From: Datnioides undecimradiatus
Taxonomy: Eukaryota; Chordata; Actinopteri; Lobotiformes; Datnioididae
Reading direction: 5' to 3'
DNA: 64,000 nt
Assembly: GCA_008933995.1 (NCBI GenBank)
Contig: WARS01000025.1
Span: 4,819,477 to 4,883,476, forward strand
Below are positions 1-12,210 of the stretch, one piece after another (the stretch's first letter is position 1; each line of letters begins with the position of its first letter). A model generated the notes under the pieces. It ran no database searches, had not been told where the DNA came from, and was given only the letters and a program-made list of their open reading frames with translations. Made by a program: the position numbers and the translations under genes.

Positions 1-178
1 ACCCTGGTCCACATTAAAAAACTAAAGACAAGGGTATGCATTGAGCTTAACGTGCACAGTTTACAATTTTTAAGAAAAGTTTACAATGTTTATCTGTTGT
101 AAATAATGACATCATTAATTTAGAGAGATTTCTGCATCAAAGTCAATGTACAGCTCACATTCTTCCTCTTCTCTTTAG

Positions 179-499
179 CTGCCAGTGCCTCAACATATAG
201 AATTCAGCTCTCCTTCCATTGACGGACTAAACAGTATCAGCCATGAACTTGGACGTTTGGATAACGAATTGCAGAGCCCTTTCACAGAGCTCTTAAGCCA
301 GATCCAGGCAGATGTCTCCAGCTTGGTGGGAAGAGTGCGCTCCCTTGCCCAGACAATGGGTTGCACCATCCAAGCCAGACCCGCAGAGGAGACCAGTGAC
401 AATTTGTTTCCAGACAGTCACCTTTATCTGACTCTGACAAAGGTGCAGCGCTACCTGGACAAGTTTCTTCTCAACAAGGAAAAACTCAAGGTCTGCTGA
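179..499 (+). CDS. lep: Leptin, terminal coding exon (partial gene)
   Basis: This is the last coding exon of a leptin gene, a secreted four-helix cytokine that signals through the leptin receptor. A pyrimidine-rich acceptor (ctctttag) ends at 178. The exon opens in phase 0 (Leu-Pro-Val-Pro) and runs to TGA at 497-499, giving 106 codons. It is recognised by alignment to the mammalian leptin second coding exon: a helix ending SLAQTMGC matches human LLHVLAFSKSC, and LTKVQRYLDKF...KVC matches LSRLQGSLQDM...PGC. Both disulfide cysteines are in place: the internal GC and the very last residue, as in all leptins. The phase-0 intron is also the family's. Signal peptide and first helix lie left of the window. 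Teleosts have two paralogues; this sequence is unlike what I recall of pufferfish leptin-A and is more likely lepb, but I cannot prove that. The leptin-prrt4-impdh1 order supports the call independently. Confidence 0.85.
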   Translation: MPVPQHIEFSSPSIDGLNSISHELGRLDNELQSPFTELLSQIQADVSSLVGRVRSLAQTMGCTIQARPAEETSDNLFPDSHLYLTLTKVQRYLDKFLLNKEKLKVC

Positions 500-1330
500 G
501 AGATCCACACTTATATCACACACATGCCGAATCTTGCTATTGATGCAAATACTGTATACAGGAGCTAATTTGCACAAATAGCACACTGTAGTCAACAATA
601 TAATTCTTCTTTTGCACATACTAATTACCGTTTTATAATATTTCTGATACCTGATTCTGTCACAGAGGTGTAATGTGTGACATTTTCAAATTATAATTCT
701 CAAGCTAATTTTTAATAATGCTCTTGCTCTGAATTTTGCGCACAATGAAAGTAGCCTTTCCGAGCAGTTTTAATTTTTGTACAACAAAGATTTTGTAGAA
801 CTCTGAATTGTAGAGTTATATAATTATTTATATGATCTGAATTTAATTAATTGTATTAATATTGAATTGGAAAAGATATTGAATTGGATATAAAAATAGA
901 TATTTCTCCCAGCACAGTTTACAATTTATATCTTGTTTTGTATGATGGTATATGGTCTATTTTGTTTTGTGTTGAGATTTTTAATAGTCAAAGTATTCAT
1001 GTGGAATGTTAATGGTATCTGATTTGAAGTGCACTGTTTATTGAGCAGACACAATAAGCTTATAGTCCATAGAATGAAAAGCATTTTAACTGAAATCTTA
1101 TTTACTATATTCAACTTTTCAATAAAGATTTTAGCCAATAATTGCTGTCTGTGGAATTCTTCAAAAAGAAATGACACGATAACAGTTCAAAACAAAGTCA
1201 AAACAAAGTTTTGAAATTATCTTAATATATGTGCATTACTTTAAAAACAAATATGTTGTAAAGTCTTCTACCACAGTAAAATATCACTAATAAAGGAAAG
1301 TAGAATAGCAAAATAAAGTTTTGTTAAAAT
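500..1330 (+). other. Probable leptin 3' untranslated region
   Basis: AT-rich sequence follows the leptin stop codon. An AATAAA at 1121-1126 (caataaagat) and another near 1311 are candidate polyadenylation signals. No other coding potential is seen. The true transcript end is not shown by the sequence. Confidence 0.4.
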
Positions 1331-1346
1331 TATAATAATCCTTATT

Positions 1347-1406
1347 AAGTTGAGAGCAGTTGAGTTTGAGTTCAATAAGCTGAGAGCAGTCTGAGTTTAT
1401 TCAAAT
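1347..1406. repeat. 30-bp imperfect tandem duplication
   Basis: Two adjacent units, 1347-1376 and 1377-1406, share aag-t/c-tgagagcagt and a following gagttt...ttcaa. This looks like a local duplication beyond the leptin 3' end. Confidence 0.6.
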
Positions 1407-1601
1407 AAAGAAATGAATCAAAGTCAAGAATATAATTAAAGGTATAGCAAAATTATAAATTCTGAAAATGTAATGTGTTTTTTTTTTCAACAAAGACACT
1501 AAATTAGTATAATGTTAGAACAACTACAGTATGTTGCAAAGACACTATATAAAGAAAGGGATGTGATGACAGTGTAACTCCACAAGTGTGTTTGTAGGAG
1601 C

Positions 1602-1631
1602 AATAATAATAATAATAATAATAATAATAAT
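1602..1631. repeat. (ATA)n microsatellite
   Basis: Ten uninterrupted ATA units in AT-rich intergenic DNA. Confidence 0.95.
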
Positions 1632-3900
1632 CTCAGAATATGTTCATAATATTTGTAATATATCATGTTTGTGTCCTTACATGATTTTATACAGTAAACA
1701 ACTATATAACTGTTATACTTGCAATTACACTTGAAATTATATACTTATATATAATTATACTAAAATTATACTTATATGAGTTTCATGATTATTGGGAAAA
1801 GATATTTTGAAGCTAAAGGAAACCAGGAAAAGAGATCACATCTGACAAACATCAGAATCTAGGTTTACATAAATACGACACAAACTAATGAGAAGTACAA
1901 GTTATACTAAAGATATGAATTTGAAATTTTTAATGTCTCTAAATCTCTAAACATTTGTCTCAAATGTGGCTCTTAATACATTTTCTTCGCTTATGTACAA
2001 AGATATAACAAAGAATATCTATGCTATGACTTTTTGTAAAACAAAAGAAATGATCACATGAATTGTGTATTTCTTGTGAGAACTGAGAACATATCAAAGC
2101 ATTGGAAACAAATGTTACACGTAGCACGCAGAGATGGAAAGATGAGGAGTCACGGCAAAGACGGGATAACAGTCGCTCTGACGGGGAAGTAATGAGAGAG
2201 AACTCAGCGTGCATGTGTACATATGGAAGGTATGCTCAGGTTATAAAGGAAATGAGTATGAGTAGGACTGTAGGACGAGGAAAAATAAATGACTTACAAA
2301 TCTGATTGAACATTAACAACGAGTGTGTGAGAGAGAAAGAGACTGTATTCATGTTTGAAACTAGGCTGAAATCAATACTGAGTGAAATATAAAGAACTTG
2401 GAAATTGTTTTTTGACAACCAAAACCCTCCAAGGTGGAAAGAGCTCAATTTTATCTATCTATGTTTATTTTTATACATTTAGTTCTAGAAAAGATCATCA
2501 GAACTAGAAATGGCTACAACTGATAATAACATCAACTTTATATCTAAGTCTAAAAGGACAGATTTCTCTGGCGTTTACAGAGGAATTTTAGAAAAAACAT
2601 CTAAATTAGTTTATATAATTTCTGTAGTGCAACAGTCTCCGATTTTATCTTCTTCTCCGAAGTTATCTACCTGCTCACCTATTACACTTCTTGTCCAGCT
2701 ATTTTCTCTTAATTAAAAGAAATATGTTTTTACTGTCCTTTAATTGCGTAATGTGTGTCTCTGAGTGACTACACAGCTGTAAAAACACAATACGATGAGC
2801 ATAAAGCATTCCTTTGAAAGCCCAGTGTTAATGTTAAATGTTGTGATCTATCTCTGGGTCCTGCAGGGAGTATCGGGCTCTGCGGATATAAATCTACTGG
2901 GCTCTTTGATGAGCAATACTCTAATCCACATCCAATGTAACTTTAAATCCTACTCTCCTGTGCAGAAAGAGCAGATACTTAGTGGTTTGTTTAATCATTA
3001 CATCAGCTTTGTACGTGCTTAAGGCTAACCTGGCCTTACAGCTTTGTTTAAGTTATTTTCTCTGGGTGCTGTGGCACATAAGGCTCATGGATTCAGGCGT
3101 CCTCCCTGTACAAAGCTCCATTGGTCTTACACAGAGTCACTTGCTACATCAGGAACTTTCCCACAAAATTTGCTGACTAAATGGATGACCTTTAAAGCAT
3201 GATCTAAGCAAAATGCAGAAACCTGGCAGCATGACCAAACTTTATATCTACAATAAGTTAGCTCAGATGAAACCAAAGAGGCCAGCCTAGCTTGAACTGC
3301 AACTACACATGAATGCAATGACTTCAGTGAATCAATCACTGAATCTGATTCCAACAATCTTACCAGCAACACAACTGATATAAATCATGCCCTATTTTGA
3401 TGTGAATTTAAGTGTGGGTGCTCACCCTTTTGTTAAGCTGGGCCAACAACACAGAGAGTAGTCAACAGTGTGCTTCAGTGTCCCAAAGCTCCTTCTACCT
3501 GCACCCACACAGTTGCAATACTTTGCAAAACACAATGAGCCAACAGCAAGTTACTATCACTGGCTCAACCCACCAAGCACCAACCAATCATTGTGTTACC
3601 ATGCCGATCAAACCTGTACCCGGGCCAACCAACAAGTCAAACAACCATCACTAAGCTAACTAACATGCTAACAGCCCTAACGGTTAGCAGCATACAACTA
3701 GAACCACCAAATCTACCGAACACTGTTATGCTACTTCACATTGGCCCAACAACGTGCTAGCTAACAACAGCTAGCTTAAAGCTATTTACACTGCTGCCAT
3801 TGAGCAAGCTGTTCAACCCACAGCATACAAACAAACACAGCGAGCTTCTTCAGAAAACAAACAGCACACAGCCACTTCACACAGTTGTTGAAGTAGACTA
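1632..3900. other. Intergenic DNA, no gene recognised
   Basis: AT-rich between leptin and the next promoter-like segment. Short open frames occur on both strands, but none has splice context or recognisable motifs. From about 3,650 the composition becomes richer in gctagc/gctaac words, which are frequent around fish 5' ends. Confidence 0.5.
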
Positions 3901-3959
3901 ATACGACGCAGCAGACACATTTGAACGTAGAGGTAGCTAACTGTAGTAAGATATGTCAA

Positions 3960-4260
3960 TGCCAGCGTCACATTCACGTGACTACAATATGAGAATAACG
4001 TCATTGCGTCACACGCGTATCAGAAAGGAGTCTCGCGGGTGTTGAATGGCAGTTGGTCCTCTTAATCCACCTACGTTTTCAAAAAGCGATTCGTTGACTA
4101 TTTATGAACTTTATGGAACAAAATAATCGCGTATATCATACGGGAAAAAGGGGGAAAACCCGACCCGAGTTCTGATCTTTCATCTTTTTGATTTTAAAAT
4201 TAATGTATCTCTATCAATGCGACGCCGACGGTTGACCAGCAGATGCCGCCATGTTGACTG
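3960..4260. promoter_or_regulatory. Promoter-like segment: E-box, CRE-like and YY1-type motifs
   Basis: Within 300 bp there is a perfect TCACGTGAC E-box (about 3,975), two CRE-like words (aacgtcat and tgcgtcac, about 3,995-4,010), several CpGs and, at about 4,243, gccgccatgttg, which matches the YY1 motif GCCGCCATnTTG typical of TATA-less housekeeping promoters. No gene start is recognised on either side: the tmem53-like gene ends before this point and leptin ends far to the left. It may drive an unannotated transcript, be an enhancer, or be a remnant of a lost gene start. Function is inference from motifs only. Confidence 0.35.
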
Positions 4261-4815
4261 TACCAAATTCCTCGAGGCAGTCCACTTCCAACACAAGACC
4301 TTCTCCCTTATTGAGCGCTTCAGAAGGCCTCACGTTTATTTTAACACACAGCCATTCACTGGAACTGGCTGCAGTGTCTGCCATGTTTTTCACTGCATTC
4401 CCCATAGCCGTTTCATACCCACTTAACTTCACTGTTACTGCCTTTAATACATGAGTATTCTTATTCTTACTGAGCATTGCTTCCTGTATCAATACAACAA
4501 TACTGACGGCTCTATAAATACACAACAGACTATGTTTCTTACCCAAACACAAGATTGGTGGTAGCTATCTTCTGAAGGATGATGAGCTGTTTTAATAACA
4601 AATACAATCTCACTTTGCACCATATGAATCTTATGTGTACAGTTCATATACCTCGATGCTTTTCTGTCAAAATAAATGGAGCAAACACAAAAGTGCTCTT
4701 GCAAACAGTTTAATTTCACATGATTTGCAGAAACCAGATCTCTGGTATTGAGTGCAACAATTGTTCACAAACACTTGCTGTGCAAAACAAGCAGCACATA
4801 ACATAACCACAGAAA

Positions 4816-4821
4816 TTTATT
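4816..4821 (-). terminator. Candidate polyadenylation signal of the tmem53-like gene
   Basis: TTTATT on the plus strand reads AATAAA on the minus strand, about 190 bp past the stop codon at 5007, in AT-rich sequence. Confidence 0.45.
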
Positions 4822-5006
4822 AAATAATGCATATCACTTAAAATAAATAAAAAAAACTTTAAAGTCAAACAATTGAGAGTCCTTAAAAGGAGAGAAACAA
4901 ATGTAAAGTCTTAAATTACACCATTAATAATGCTACAGCTGTAAGATAAAATAATGAATGTGCATTCTTTTTAAAACAAAAAGCATATTACAGTTTTAAA
5001 ATTCAG

Positions 5007-5392
5007 TCAAACTTCACTTTCACTGCCCAGCAGTTTGCATTTTTGTTTGCAAGAAGGAAACAGCGTGTTCAAGTATTTTTCCAGGGTAGAGAGATATTCC
5101 TCTGGGTGGCACCGCATGTGGGCCGCATGTGTGGACACCTTCCACTTCCTGCTCTCCACAGTCACCCCTCTTTTCCTCCAGTGGTCAATGCACTTTTCCA
5201 TGACAACGTGGTCGCACAGGGCATCGTTTTCACTGAAGAAGAAGAGGGCTGGTGCAGTAACTGGGCTGTTGTGGAAAACCTGGATGCTTTTGTTGTAGAG
5301 GTCTGCTGTGTGGGATTTGAAGAGCCAGAAGTAAAGCAAGGCGGCGTTTTTGACAAGGCCCTCGAAACGCGGCACCAGTGTCTTCCCAAGGC
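5007..5392 (-). other. tmem53-like terminal coding exon
   Basis: Acceptor ttattcag precedes GC CTT GGG AAG. The exon runs 386 bp to the stop at 5009-5007 and encodes the lid-like segment, the Asp and His of the putative triad, and a Lys/Cys-rich C-terminus. Confidence 0.75.
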
Positions 5393-6870
5393 CTGAATAA
5401 AACAACGTAGAAAGGTTATATTCCATAAATAAAAGTACAAGTATATCTTTGTCTTTATTCTTATTAATTGTATTTGAATTGAGTTCATAATTTAAATTTT
5501 GGATTTACAGGGTTTGTATTGTTTAGTGACATACACAGCAAGTATGATGTTGCCACAAACCGAGTCAGTCATTCTGTGAGCTACAGCTTAAAAATAGTTT
5601 TGGACTGTATTTGTTTAAATTTTGGCAAAATGGCACTGCAAGTACACCAAATTGACCTATTAGCAGTCAATGTAGCCATGATGAGCGAGGCTATCAATGA
5701 AAGCTGTCAATTGAGTCCATTCAGCTGCAATAATGAAAAGGACACACTGATGCAACATTGATAGCAGATTAATTTTTAGGCAATTTTTGGGAAAGAATGA
5801 TAGTTCTGGTTTCTTAGATGTGAGGGTTTTTGGTTTTGAATTAAAGGAAACTGAAATGATGGGCATCTTTTAATGTTTTCTGATATTTTAAGGACAGAAA
5901 TATTATGCAAATGAATTGATTATTTAATTAGTTATCGTCTGCACTCATTAACAGCATTTTTGGTCACTGAATAAATCTTCTGGCAAAACTCCAAATATGT
6001 GTATGTACTTTCTAAGTACATATTGGAGACTAGATGATTAACTAAAAAATAAAAGATCAACCGATAATTAAAAAATATAAATGTAAACTGTGTGGTATAA
6101 ACTGTTTGGAGATACTGTCCTGAGGGAGGTTCAAAACAAGTTTAAAGATATAATTCCTGGAGTCGTGACAAACGTGAGCAGCACATCAGCTGCCTAATGA
6201 CTTATTTAAAGATCTGACACACATTTCCAACACAAAAGTAACCTGAGCTGGATCACTCTCACTCACCTATCGCCATGTGCTCTAGTGTGCCAACCACTAA
6301 GCTGTCATAGATGTGTCCTATCACCCTCTGGGCCAGGCCTGCATGTTTTTCCTGCCCCTGAGCGATGTGGGTGAGGATCTGGGTGAAAGTGTAGCCACCG
6401 ATGGAGGAGGCGTGAACCAGCAACGCCCTCCCTGAGAACTGAGGCTCCTCCAAAACCTTCAAAATTTCCAATCCGTAGTCCAGCCCCCATCGTGGCCACA
6501 GGAAGTGCATTACATTGCTCCTAACCACAAGGACATCCATGCCACGGTCCAGGTAAAGGTCTCTGTACTTGGCCACGGCCCCTGACTGGGCGCCGAGCCA
6601 GGAGAAGAAAAGAAGAAGAGGGCGGGAAGCCGTGGCGCAATCTGATTGGTTTTGGGAGAAGACCGGAGTGTGTGAAGGTGAATCTGGGAACAATGGAGAG
6701 AAGGAGGAGTGGCCAAAGGGCAGAGATGAGCTGGGGTCGCTGGATGTTGGCAAGTCTTTGGCGTGGTGCAATGTGCTGTCGTCTGCTCGCAAGAATGGAG
6801 TGTAATAATAAGTTATCCCACTGCTGATCCTCCTGGCTACGAACCTCCCTCCGCTGACTTGTTCAGACAT
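5007..6870 (-). CDS. TMEM53-like DUF829 alpha/beta hydrolase
   Basis: Two coding exons, 6870-6267 and 5392-5007, splice with GT-AG in phase 1 (ATA G | GC CTT, giving Ile-Gly-Leu) to 329 residues. Human TMEM53 has 277; the extra length is an N-terminal Ser/Pro-rich region (about residues 1-80). The DUF829 core starts at RPLLLFFSWLGA (about 83), with AKYRDLYLDRGMDV matching the family's first strand and helix. Candidate catalytic residues are Ser156 in HASSIGG, Asp258 in SEND and His293 in HAAHMRCHPEEY, aligning with FSNGG, RADE and SHLRDYP of TMEM53. TMEM53 is a nuclear-envelope protein linked to BMP-SMAD signalling in mammals; no substrate is established. The start Met has an acceptor (ttgttccag) just upstream, so a noncoding exon precedes it. 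It may be tmem53 itself or a fish paralogue; the divergence favours a paralogue. Confidence 0.8.
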
Positions 6871-6889
6871 GGCTCCTGTCCCGAACAGG
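6267..6889 (-). other. tmem53-like exon with start codon
   Basis: On the minus strand a good acceptor (tttatttcttgttccag) is followed by 19 untranslated bases and ATG at 6870-6868 (gccATGtct). The exon ends at 6267 before GTGAGT. It encodes residues 1-201 and the first base of codon 202, including the nucleophile motif. Confidence 0.75.
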
Positions 6890-7549
6890 CTGGAACAAGA
6901 AATAAACCAGACTCAGTGTTAAAAATTAGGAAGCGCAGAAAGAAAATATCAACTCACTGCTGAGTAGAAGACTGTAAGTCTATTATTAAACATGATAAAT
7001 TAATACCAAGATAATACTGAGTATGCTACGAGGTATACCAGGTGTAAATAGGGAAGAGTTTATCACAAGTTACTATATATTTTAAAATAAATTAAAGTAC
7101 ATGTTAATATGTGGTACTTTAAGTAGTACTCTCAGTTCATTGTTACTAGTTATTGTTAATAGTTACTAATATTGTATGTTCTATGTCTAGAAAGTGAGAG
7201 ATATAGTAAAACTAGGCAGGACATAAAATAAATGCATTTTTTAGATTTAGCAGGCTTTTGACCTTTTCCCCTTGCATAGAGTTTATTCTTTTATATTTCA
7301 TCTTAGTTTTAATATATCTTAAAACTATTTTACTTTTTAGTTGTCTATTGTTATTATTTACCCATATACATTCCTTATATATACAAACAATTTAAATAGA
7401 TGTCTACTTTTGGTTGTCATGTCAACCATGCTCTGTGGGACATGATCTAAATAACATTTGACGGGTAGGAAAAAAGGTGGCTGACGCATACATCCAATAA
7501 ATCCATGATAGATTCACGAGTTGCCGTCTCGTCTGAAATAGAGATTAGA

Positions 7550-7965
7550 GTCTGACCTTATAGCGACGCTCTTTTGCGCCCCGAGGCAATTTGGGGTCCG
7601 GTGTCGCGCGCATTAAAGATTGATATTGCAAATGCGGATGCGGCACATCATCAACCCACCCTTCTTTGATATTCGTGCAAGTTCCGCATAACACTCACAC
7701 TCAAGCAATAACACATCACACTGCGGCGGAATATTATTGAGTTACCCCGTGGACAGCTGCAGGTTTCCCATTGTAACGCGTTAAATTGTGCGGGGGGCGC
7801 CCTGGTCCTCCTCTAGTTCCCTGCCTGGAGAATCACTCCGGTCGGATCTGCCACGGCACCGCCGGCTCGTCTCAGAAACACACGGGCACTTCTTCTTCCT
7901 CGTCATGTATAGACGCGCTTTGCAAACAAGGACACGAGGCATTACCGCCACCACGTGGTATGAAG
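7550..7965 (-). promoter_or_regulatory. CpG-rich probable promoter of the tmem53-like gene
   Basis: A locally CpG-rich segment (gcgccccgagg, gtgtcgcgcgcatt, acgcgtt, ggcaccgccggct, cacgtgg) stands out from the AT-rich surroundings, about 0.7-1.1 kb upstream of the first coding exon, which has its own splice acceptor. It is therefore a natural place for the noncoding first exon. No TATA box is evident. The first-exon donor is not resolved. Confidence 0.4.
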
Positions 7966-8054
7966 GGTGGGGGCAATAGTAATAAATAAAATAAGATAAA
8001 ATAAAGATGATAAAACAAAACTTACATCTCCTGAACTTCAGACAGTGCACCATT

Positions 8055-8275
8055 CAGTGGTGAAAGAAGTACATATATCACATTAATGTTCAAGCTGGTA
8101 AAGGTAGGGTTTATTTTATGTACTTTATATACTGCCTAATAGCTCTGATTGTATTACCTAATTTATATTTAGCATTGATCATATAACTCTCCAAAGTAGC
8201 TAATAATTAAATTTAATAAATATATACATTGAAATGGGAAGTGCTATATTTCCATCAGAAATGTAGTAGACATGT
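8055..8275. repeat. Diverged teleost interspersed repeat (CTCCACTACATTT type)
   Basis: The stretch (ggtgaaagaagta... tagctaataatt... ctatatttccatcagaaatgtagtaga) resembles the abundant fish repeat whose consensus carries the complement of TTTTACTCCACTACATTT. It is old and truncated. Family assignment is from memory of the consensus. Confidence 0.4.
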
Positions 8276-8994
8276 AATCTGGGAGAAGGCGTATAAATTA
8301 GGAAATTTTAGAAATCGTCTTTTGCACTTAAGGACTGTAAATACGTGGCGGTTCTTTGTTTTATTCTCTGGATGAAACCGGTACTTTTTAATATATAGGA
8401 TCATAATTCAAAATACCAAATACTGTGATTAACCCTGTGAGAACCAAATCTTACACTGTATAAGATATAAGATCTTTTGCTTTTTATCAATCTAATCCTA
8501 TAATATGATCAGTCAACATCATTTGAAATCTGTATAATGTCTGTTGCAACTTGATCAAACTATCTCTGTATCTAAAAATACATAGCATCTGGTTGTAATA
8601 TTCACTCGTATTGATGTCGGCCTTGTATGTTAACCCAGCCTTCTGTTTCAGCCTTTTAGTTTCTCCATATCCTCATCAAAGTGTGGTAAAAATCAATAAA
8701 TAACGATGGTGTTAATAATAATAAGATGAAGCAGAGCATTAAACATTTTGTTTGACCGAACTGTCACAGCAGTAAACAGTTACACTGCGCCTTAAACAGA
8801 GCTGGTTCTGTTATTTATAGCCCAAAAGACCTCGTGATGTGAACAAGCCATCACGATAAAGCTTTAGAGTCACATTGACCTGCCGCCTCATCTAAATAGG
8901 GAAACACATTAGAAGGTCAGGAAGTCTGTTTGCTCCGACCTGCTGATCAAACTACTGCAAGACACTTCAGAGCCAGAAGATGGAGCCAGAGACA

Positions 8995-9001
8995 AACACA
9001 C

Positions 9002-9070
<69 letters not shown>
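8995..9070. repeat. (CA)n microsatellite
   Basis: About 38 CA units with one CACG interruption near the left end. Confidence 0.95.
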
Positions 9071-9072
<2 letters not shown>

Positions 9073-9494
9073 CCAGAAAACAGACACTACTTCAGTATGT
9101 GGAGCACTTCAGTGACTGTGTACATTACAATGAGTTTTAATTCATTTTAACCACTGGTAAGTAAGTGGTAACTGTGTGATTTGAAGTCTTGTATTTGTAT
9201 AAGTGCTTAATGTAATTCACCCAGCAAAATGTAATTCACCCTAAAGGTACTCACCACCAATGCAAAATGAGTATTACACATGTTGTAATACTGTCTAATC
9301 ATCATTAATTAGCATTTTAGCACCATTTTGATACTGTAGCCAGCTGTGTAGGAAGTGATTTTACTTCACCTTCACGTGGCTCCCTTTGCTGCAGAACAAT
9401 GTTCTGCATTTTATAGCCTCCTTTAAAGTCTTTAAACCTTCATCTGCAAATTAACTAGAAACCACAGCTTTTAAAATGCACCTTATTTTCCTCT

Positions 9495-9570
9495 AAACCA
9501 TAGTAAAGTTCAAGTATAAAGTCACATAAAATGAAAATACTCCTGTATAAGTACAATACTTGAGGAAATG
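9495..9570. repeat. Fragment of the CTCCACTACATTT-type repeat
   Basis: The words agtataaagtcacataaaatg, aaaatactcctgtataagta and caatacttgagg match, in order, the end of the same repeat family seen at 8,055 and 54,310. Confidence 0.4.
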
Positions 9571-10544
9571 TTGTTAGTTAAACCTCGCTGTAATTACTTT
9601 TTACTTATTCTTGATTGTTTCTCTTGTGCATTGTCATTTGCCTTATTGTAAAGCAGTTAGTAACTGTATTTTAAAGTCTATTATTATGTAATAAACTGTC
9701 TTTCTCCTTTTTAGTACTTTATTCTTTTATGATCAGTGTTGACTGGAGAGACAAACTTGCCATTTGATCCTGAGATACCGAGACTAAAAACTGATTTTTA
9801 CAGCTGGTTGAAATATTTTCAACCAGGAAATTCCTGCTTAGCCGCTGAAAGTATCCTGATGGGTCACGTTGTCTACATTTAGACAGCTCAGTAGGAGGAG
9901 GAAATCTCTTCCATGAAACCAGAGAACTGGCACAGAAACACCAGGTACATCTTTGACCTGTTTCGAGAGTGTTAATGTATTTTTATCTCTAATGTTTCCT
10001 TTGAATAGTTTTCCACTCTGAACTCCTCTTAAGCAGCTCCAAGTTAACTAAAAATCCACTTATTGCTGCAGAATCCATGTTTTTTATGGTTGCACCATTT
10101 AATCAAATATCCCAGACATCTTGTGCGTCATTTTATACCCATTTCCCCATAATTTAATCAGAGTTGCATTAATTATTATTACAGCCGGCACAACAGTCTC
10201 CAACTGGTTTAAGATGAAACATGAAATCTAAGTTTATATCTAATGCATTTAACTCACATGTTATTTATGTTACTCTTGTTCATTGTGGCTTAAAACTCAA
10301 GCTTTAAAAAGCCTTCTCTGACATCAGCGTCGGTTCATCTCGGCGTAGCTCGCTGTACATGTGAGCCGCGGTTGTCATGGCAGTGTTTTGTGTAGGTGAC
10401 TGTAAAATGGCTGTCACAGCTCTGATCAGGTCTTTCCATTCTTTCACACACAGGCAGCAGAGGCAGTTTCAGGTCGTCACATCCTCTCCCACTTTCTCTC
10501 TGCTTTCCCTGGATCTATTTTTCAGCCATTTGCACCTTCCCCCA

Positions 10545-10590
<46 letters not shown>

Positions 10591-11690
10591 ACGCGCACTA
10601 CCTTATATTTTCCAGTACTTCTGTTTTATGTTTGACCATCAGTATGAGCAGTAAGTATCAAGTATAATATTAGAATTTATTTCTGGGTTTTGTCAGACTT
10701 CAGGGGGCGTACGCACCTGCACATTAATATCCCAGATGTGAGATGATTTTTAATGTTGTGGTTATGTGTTGCACATATTTAAAATATAACATCCTTGCTT
10801 CAGGAGCCTGGTTTTGAGAGGTCTGCACGCCATAGTCTGATAGGAACTGGGATGCTGTGGCAGGGAAACACATTGTCCAGGTTTTCAATCTGTCTGCTTT
10901 CCACACAAGTGCCCCTTAAACCCTGAATAGTAGCATTTTGTCAATAAAACTAAATATACAGACAAACAATCTAAATCTATACTTTGAAACTGCAATAAAA
11001 ACGTAACGTAATGAGTACATGTTTCCCACCTGTCACTCTTGTTTTACTGACATCCAGATGGAGAAGTTAAATGCAGCAGACTGAAACAAAGCTGGATTTG
11101 TCCTCTGCTGAAATGACTCAGCTGATTTTCAGGGTGTGAAGGAGTCACAGACATGCCTGCACTGATGCAGACGATCAGAAAACTGGATACTACACATAAT
11201 CATGCACACAGGTTTCCCAATGGGTGGTAGAACAATATTATATGATATTTAGCCATACTGGAGACAGCAGAACAGACTGTACCACAACACTGACATTTTA
11301 TAACCTATAAACTCTATTTCTGGCTCCATGATATCCTGAAAGAAATATCTGGCTCTTTAGTTGCTAAATGTTCCACTATGTCTGGGAACTTTGTCAAAAC
11401 AATGAGCTGAAAGATGTAAAGACATTCTGGAGTCATGACATTCAGAGTCACATCGATCAGTGAATGTAAAAACATGTTCTAGCCCAGCTTTCATTTAAAC
11501 TGTTCGGCTGATGACTTGAGTTTGTGTTTGCGCACAGTTTGTGCGTGTGTGTGTGCGCGCGCCACAGAAAAAGCCTGAGATTTTCTTTGCCTTGCTCAGC
11601 ACGATCACTTTCAGGCTCAGTCAGGCAGAAAAATGTTTGAGTCCCACAAAAACATAACCCTCGGCCCCTCAGCCATGCGCCTGTGTTTCC
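9571..11690. other. Intergenic DNA, no gene recognised
   Basis: Apart from the AC microsatellite this interval has only short unsupported open frames. I see no splice-flanked coding stretch or RNA gene. Confidence 0.5.
10548..10597. repeat. (AC)n microsatellite
   Basis: A dinucleotide run with minor interruptions at its right end (cactcacacacgcgcac). Confidence 0.95.
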
Positions 11691-12210
11691 CTCGGCACTA
11701 GCTGCCCCCCCTCTACCCCACAACCCTTATCCCCATCTTACGTCAACCTCTTGAATACCCCCACCCTCTTCCCTGTTGATTTTCTATACATCCCCCTCAT
11801 CAAAAAAATCTCCCACCCAGGATAAGAAAGCCTCCATCACTTTCCTCTGACCCCTTCTCTAAAGCCCCGAGGCCCACTCACTCATCCTCCCCTCTCAGCA
11901 CCTCAGACCACCCCCCCTGTCGTGGCTGCACAAGCCCCTGGCCTTTCCTCTTTGCATTGTTTCAGCATGGCCCCTATTGTCCGAGCAAAAAGAGAAAGTT
12001 GGGAGGGACGGGAGGCAGAGAAGAAAGAGAGGGGAAGAGGGGAGAGAGAGGGGAGAATGTGCCCTCTCTGTTCTCTGGGCAGGAGGGGTCCACCCACATC
12101 AGGGTGTGGAAATTCCGCCGCAGCTTCCTGCTTTTCCTCCCATCTTTCCCTTTAACTTCTCTCCCTGCTCCCTGTCATTTTTCTCCTGGCATCATGTGCC
12201 TTCCCAACAC
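11690..12210. other. C/pyrimidine-rich segment of unknown role
   Basis: The plus strand is strongly C-rich and G-poor (repeated cccc and ctcccc words), interrupted by a purine-rich block at about 11,990-12,060 (gggagggacgggaggcagag). The overlapping frames are low-complexity and unlikely to be coding. It could be a regulatory region upstream of prrt4 or old simple-sequence DNA. Confidence 0.35.

Noticed and set aside
4214-4552. 112-codon minus-strand open frame near the promoter-like segment
   Set aside because: No motif, no splice context and no recognisable family; most likely chance.
5035-5396. Plus-strand frames opposite the tmem53-like last exon
   Set aside because: Shadow frames; the minus strand carries the DUF829 motifs.
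9001-9115. Open frames translating dinucleotide repeats into His-Thr runs
   Set aside because: Pure microsatellite translation, as also at 10,549, 13,855, 37,407 and 59,096.
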